Source of the DNA: Candidatus Kapaibacterium thiocyanatum
GTDB taxonomy: Bacteria; Bacteroidota; Ignavibacteria; Kapaibacteriales; Kapaibacteriaceae
Direction of reading: 5' to 3'
NCBI GenBank assembly: GCA_001899175.1
Contig: MKVH01000002.1
Location: 186,001 to 250,000, forward strand
Length of the DNA: 64,000 bases
Made by a program: the position numbers and the translations under genes. Below the pieces are notes generated by a model, which saw only the letters and a program-made list of their open reading frames with translations, was not told where the DNA came from and ran no database searches. The stretch's first letter is position 1, and every line of letters begins with the position of its first letter. Positions 61,401 to 64,000 of the stretch are shown here, in pieces.

Positions 61401-62516
61401 CTCGGCGATCCCGTCATGCGTCTGCTCGTTCCCGATCGCAAGGTGACGTTCTCCACGATCAACGGGCAGGATATCACCGATTCGAGCCGCATTCTCCTTC
61501 CGGCCCTGTCGAAGGTTCACGTCACGGGCCATATCCAGGCGCTCGGGGCGGCGGCGACGGACACTTCCTTCAATGGTGCCGTCACCGTTTCGCTCGTCGA
61601 TGCCGAATCGAAGGTGACCGTGCAGGACAACGACAAGTATCAGACGATCAACATCTTCAAACGTCCAGGTGCAGCACTTTCACGTACGAGTGCGAAGGTG
61701 GAGAACGGTATCTTCACGGCCGAATTCGTCGTGCCGAAGGATATTTCGTTCTCCGCACAGGCGGCGACGCTCTACGGCTATGGCGTCGATGCCGACAGGA
61801 CGTATGCGATGGGAGCCACGAACAAGCTGACGGTGGATGGTGTGGCCGACATCACCTACAACGACACCGATGGTCCGGACATGAAGATCTTCATGGATTC
61901 GCGCTACTTCAACTCGGGAGAGATAGTACGGCCGAATCCCATCCTCATCGTCGATCTCCAGGATGCCACGGGCATCAACACGACGGGCATCGGTATCGGT
62001 CATAACCTCGAAGCCGTGTTCGACAAGGGGCTGCTCATCGAGAACCTTACGAATACGTTCTCGACGTCGCTCGAGAACAGCAGGGCGGGTACCGCATCCA
62101 AGCAGATCTTCGGCCTCGGCCCTGGCCTGCACACGGTGCATGTCCGTTCATGGGACGTGCTGAACAATACCAGTGAGGTCATGACCCTGTTCAGGATCGC
62201 CGACGCGGGCGAAGGTGTGGTGACGGGCGGGATGCAGAACTATCCCAATCCGTTCGCCGACGCGACGAGGATCCGGTTCAAGCACAATATTTCGCAGCCC
62301 TTTACGGCATCAGTACGGATATTCGGTCTTGAAGGACGTCTCGTCTTCGAACGTCCGATGGAACTTGCGGATATGCAGACCGCGGAAGTGACCTGGGACG
62401 GGCGCGACGACAGCGGTTTCCAATTGGGCAGCGGGATCTACGTTTGTGTCGTTCGGGTAACGGCTGCGGATGGCACCGTTTCGGATGTCAGCGGTAAACT
62501 GACCCTCATTCGTTAA
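58470..62516 (+). CDS. porU: T9SS sortase PorU (C25-family peptidase)
   Basis: A 1348-residue outer-membrane-associated protease that cuts T9SS C-terminal domains and attaches cargo to anionic lipopolysaccharide in Porphyromonas. A signal segment (MQRFTPQRIAASLRHLVV..., residues ~19-45) is followed by beta domains. The gingipain-like C25 domain has GELIVITHPSLLQSARDYA near residue 615, ILNWIGHGNPRVWAHE near 855 (catalytic His in GHG) and FFLTAATCDFARFD near 885 (catalytic Cys). The end is a T9SS-type domain (MQNYPNPFADATRIRF, SGIYVCVVRV, KLTLIR). ATG 58524 is an alternative start. porV follows 35 bases later, the P. gingivalis porU-porV order. It should process the cargo at 1-2996, 14003-15415 and 25533-28019. 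Confidence 0.88.
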   Translation: MATHNHGSSVSIDSSGVRMQRFTPQRIAASLRHLVVLLLASSIVYAVPLPRGLTIDRSTEKVFTFSYEPVIDRWDTVMVDGREMLRPRIADAGIRQSTDGRTVQWVVSFDLTVPGQGAWTVDRETAMVATVTSRPLALAPDRDPSGRILRTSAIVPEHFTVTYTGIARNRHIATVEFVVAQSDGGTTKLYTQHHHTIGFTQPAGTARNVTTNAIGDVADFTLNHGDVPWRVSVAVNNVMAKGGDGIQASERLDNAFRITIDREGIYRITADELRKNNIPVDAATARTIKIFGRGGLELDERVAAATQSELIEQDIIIRTKAGGEIDDILFYASGPAGFVNRSGAIRHYIHHYATTSGYLLTYGGSDGHRAQVRPAATGTPARITTVTGRLFQEDELVNAYSSGSGRRWYGRTIENGGAITITTLLPGLVRSGAVDYQFSVAHRGSVSGLATMSENGTPIAQRVIPPVAEYMDTRNAQVSGTFDASKIPADGRSVLKFAYASDDKASTGLVDYFEIHYPRALQAADNEFEFWSDSLDAGIYEWVVNGFSGDVLGFDVTDRTRPKQIENIAATGGMFGIRETIGDTNERRRYYMSGAFRTTSLQRIEYPNLRTVPRSGELIVITHPSLLQSARDYATYRQAQGEHRVAVVTTEEIFNEFSYGIQDPTAIRDFLGTAFSRWTPAPRYVLLWGDGHYDYKNLSTSAVNYIPPYESDEADGLSDGLITYTSDDFFVCLLGEDARPEMAIGRMPVTSEEIGRRLLGKIDRYEHSSSEDDWRTRITLIADDGPTSDGQTDRALHLSQSEDLNYGFVPQEFQARKIYMVEYPTENVARGRRKPAVEQDMLSVINTTGNLILNWIGHGNPRVWAHENIFVRETTVPQMTNTNKLFFLTAATCDFARFDMTENQSGAEELVLLDKGGAIGVFSAARVVLAISNAEITQKFYSEMFRREGDGRFPHLGDIMYRVKQARSNPNDQKFFLLGDPVMRLLVPDRKVTFSTINGQDITDSSRILLPALSKVHVTGHIQALGAAATDTSFNGAVTVSLVDAESKVTVQDNDKYQTINIFKRPGAALSRTSAKVENGIFTAEFVVPKDISFSAQAATLYGYGVDADRTYAMGATNKLTVDGVADITYNDTDGPDMKIFMDSRYFNSGEIVRPNPILIVDLQDATGINTTGIGIGHNLEAVFDKGLLIENLTNTFSTSLENSRAGTASKQIFGLGPGLHTVHVRSWDVLNNTSEVMTLFRIADAGEGVVTGGMQNYPNPFADATRIRFKHNISQPFTASVRIFGLEGRLVFERPMELADMQTAEVTWDGRDDSGFQLGSGIYVCVVRVTAADGTVSDVSGKLTLIR

Positions 62517-62551
62517 TTTAGAACCTTACACGGTACTCTCGAGGAGACTTT

Positions 62552-63619
62552 ATGACGATGATGAAAAGGGGCGCGGCGGTCGTGTCTATGTTGTTCGTGA
62601 CCGCGGCGTGCATGTACGGCCAGGCCGGCGGCTCGGCCGTTCCCTTTCTCCTGATCAGTCCTGATGCCAGAGCGAGCGGCATGGGGGATATCGGGACAGC
62701 CATCGCCGACAATGCCAATGCGGTCCACTGGAATCCCGGTGGTCTCGGCTTCCAATCATCACGTCAGATAGCCCTGAGCTTCTCGAAATGGCTGCCGCAG
62801 TTCAACGCCGACCTGTTCTACTCCTACGGTACGTACAGCCAGTACATCGACGCCATCGACGGTACCATCGCCGGATCGCTGATCTACATGAACCTCGGTG
62901 AGTTCACGCGTACGGCGGAAGACGGCAGCGCTCTCGGCAAGTTCCGCTCCAACGAATTCGCCATCGGCGTTTCCTACGGTACGCTGATCACGGACGACCT
63001 CGGCGCCGGTGTACAGATCAAGTATATCCAGTCCAACCTCGCGCCCGCGGGTATCGGCCAGGCCGGTGCCGGTGTGGGGGTCTCGGGTGCCTTCGACCTC
63101 GGCTTCCTCTGGAAACCCACGAAGCTGAACTTCCTGGGCATGAACCTCGACAACGTCCTTCGTCTCGGCGTGAACCTCCAGAACGTCGGTCCGAAGATGA
63201 CCTACCTCAACGAGTCCGATCCGCTGCCGACGACCCTGCGCATGGGTGCGGCCTTCAAGCTCGTCGAGGACGAATTCAACGACCTCCTCATCTCGTTCGA
63301 CATTTCGAAGCTGCTCGTACGCCGGGACTCCCTCGGTTCGGATCCCATTCCGACGTCCTTCGTGACGTCGTGGGGCAAGGGCGGTCTGGAATCCGGTATC
63401 GGTATGGAGTACCTCTACGACCAGATCGTGGCCCTGCGCGGCGGGTTCTTCACCGAACCCAAGGTGGCCGGTAACCGGCAGTATTTCACGCTCGGCGCCG
63501 GTGTGCGGTACGAACTCTTCCAGCTCGACTTCAGCTACATCCTGACCATCGAGGAGAACCATCCACTGGCGAATACGCTCCGGTTCTCGCTCCTTGTCGA
63601 CTGGGGTCAAGAGCAGTAA
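62552..63619 (+). CDS. porV: T9SS outer-membrane protein PorV
   Basis: A 355-residue FadL-like outer-membrane beta-barrel that shuttles T9SS cargo to PorU. A signal peptide (residues 1-28) is followed by the PorV signature VPFLLISPDARASGMGDIGTA (residues ~30-50) and NANAVHWNPGGLGF. Alternating hydrophobic strands run to the C-terminus (YELFQLDFSYIL, NTLRFSLLVDWG). The terminal sequence lacks a canonical F/W but ends in a strand as barrels do. Operon with porU (35-base gap). Confidence 0.92.
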   Translation: MTMMKRGAAVVSMLFVTAACMYGQAGGSAVPFLLISPDARASGMGDIGTAIADNANAVHWNPGGLGFQSSRQIALSFSKWLPQFNADLFYSYGTYSQYIDAIDGTIAGSLIYMNLGEFTRTAEDGSALGKFRSNEFAIGVSYGTLITDDLGAGVQIKYIQSNLAPAGIGQAGAGVGVSGAFDLGFLWKPTKLNFLGMNLDNVLRLGVNLQNVGPKMTYLNESDPLPTTLRMGAAFKLVEDEFNDLLISFDISKLLVRRDSLGSDPIPTSFVTSWGKGGLESGIGMEYLYDQIVALRGGFFTEPKVAGNRQYFTLGAGVRYELFQLDFSYILTIEENHPLANTLRFSLLVDWGQEQ

Positions 63620-63644
63620 TACCAGAAAAACAGCCTGCAATTAC

Positions 63645-63688
63645 GTATGGGTACCGTTCTTTTTGGATGGTACCCATATGTATTTTCC
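63645..63688. repeat. Inverted repeat after porV, possible terminator
   Basis: ATGGGTACC (63647-63655) pairs perfectly with GGTACCCAT (63669-63677), 13-base T-rich loop, then ATGTATTTT. The trailing T run is short (TATTTT), so it may be a weak terminator or a regulatory hairpin between porV and the PAS gene. Confidence 0.4.
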
Positions 63689-63716
63689 ACCTGAGACTTC
63701 CATAAGGTGGATCACG

Positions 63717-64000
63717 ATGGAATATGGCTTTTCGACGCAGCAGATGACACGACTGCTGGATATGGCGGCTGATATGTTTTGTCTGATCGATGCGCAGGGG
63801 ATTGTCACCGCTACGAATCCGGCATCGTCTCGAATACTCGGTATCGCTCCCGAAACGCTGGTGGGACGTCACTACAGTGACTGGATCGTCGATGCCGACC
63901 TCGTCGGTACGACGACCGCACTGAATGCCATCGCCGAAGCGGGCCAGGTCATCAGCTTCGTGAATCACGGCAGACATGCCGACGGCAGCGTCGTGCGGCT
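63717..64000 (+). CDS. PAS-domain protein, 5' part only
   Basis: Starts at ATG 63717 with AAGGTGG 6-7 bases upstream and runs off the window after 94 codons, so no stop is seen. The visible part is a PAS domain: TRLLDMAADMFCLIDAQG, TATNPASSRILG, PETLVGRHYSDWIVDAD and ISFVNHGRHADGS. PAS domains of this type usually precede histidine kinase, GGDEF or PAS repeats; the output domain is unknown. It follows porV by 97 bases. Confidence 0.75.
   Translation, partial: MEYGFSTQQMTRLLDMAADMFCLIDAQGIVTATNPASSRILGIAPETLVGRHYSDWIVDADLVGTTTALNAIAEAGQVISFVNHGRHADGSVVR

Overview
The window looks like a chromosome segment of a free-living, aerobic, moderately high-GC member of the Bacteroidota/Chlorobiota group, most likely the Candidatus Kapabacteria (Kapaibacterium) lineage. 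The evidence is: secreted proteins with type IX secretion (T9SS) C-terminal domains plus the T9SS genes porU and porV; alternative complex III (ActABCDEF) next to an A2-type haem-copper oxidase; the long, insert-bearing form of IspG; a DUF3127 protein; and several promoters of the Bacteroidota form TTG or TTTG, then 19-21 bases, then TAnnTTTG. The lineage name is inferred from gene content only. I see no prophage, insertion sequence, CRISPR array or plasmid gene; this is housekeeping and respiratory chromosome.

Layout. 1-6100: the 3' part of a large T9SS cargo gene, tRNA-Gln directly followed by prs, rplY with a textbook terminator, and a GAF histidine kinase. 6100-20000 is mostly minus strand: a DUF1801/GyrI-like pair, long ispG with a rhomboid protease, pgk and gap, ruvC and yebC, a T9SS-sorted PQQ-type sugar dehydrogenase, and a Dna2-like nuclease-helicase behind recJ. 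20000-28000: rsgA, tRNA-Ser and tRNA-Leu, PPK2 with a secreted hydrolase, an isolated nuoD, a TrmH-type methyltransferase and a T9SS cargo with Asp-box repeats. 28000-40100: two small autoregulated operons (DUF2975-XRE and ArsR-SRPBCC), a glycosyltransferase, an M61 peptidase, a methyltransferase divergent from alaS, a DUF3127 protein, and purD with a sugar-nucleotide epimerase.

40100-58000 is the metabolic centrepiece. A lipoprotein cytochrome c, coxB, coxA, ctaA, ctaB, coxC, coxD, sco, a DUF420 protein and an 84-residue CPAC membrane protein run directly into actABCDEF, then lpd and lipB. Together these encode a quinol-to-oxygen chain without a bc1 complex: quinol to ActABCDEF, to a lipoprotein cytochrome c, to the haem A oxidase, with the haem A (CtaA/CtaB) and copper (Sco) assembly factors in the same cluster. 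58000-64000: tRNA-Gly, then porU and porV, and the start of a PAS-domain gene that leaves the window.

The most notable non-coding signals are: (i) candidate leaderless promoters, where a TAnnTTyG box ends only 4-5 bases before the start codon (arsR, yebC, DUF1801 gene, purD); (ii) inverted repeats placed between the two promoter boxes of both small regulator operons; (iii) a possible small RNA of about 110 bases ending in a strong terminator with no gene in front of it; (iv) a six-codon upstream frame that overlaps the porU start as TAATG. No single previously undescribed multi-gene system stands out; the promoter architecture and the candidate small RNA are the best leads.
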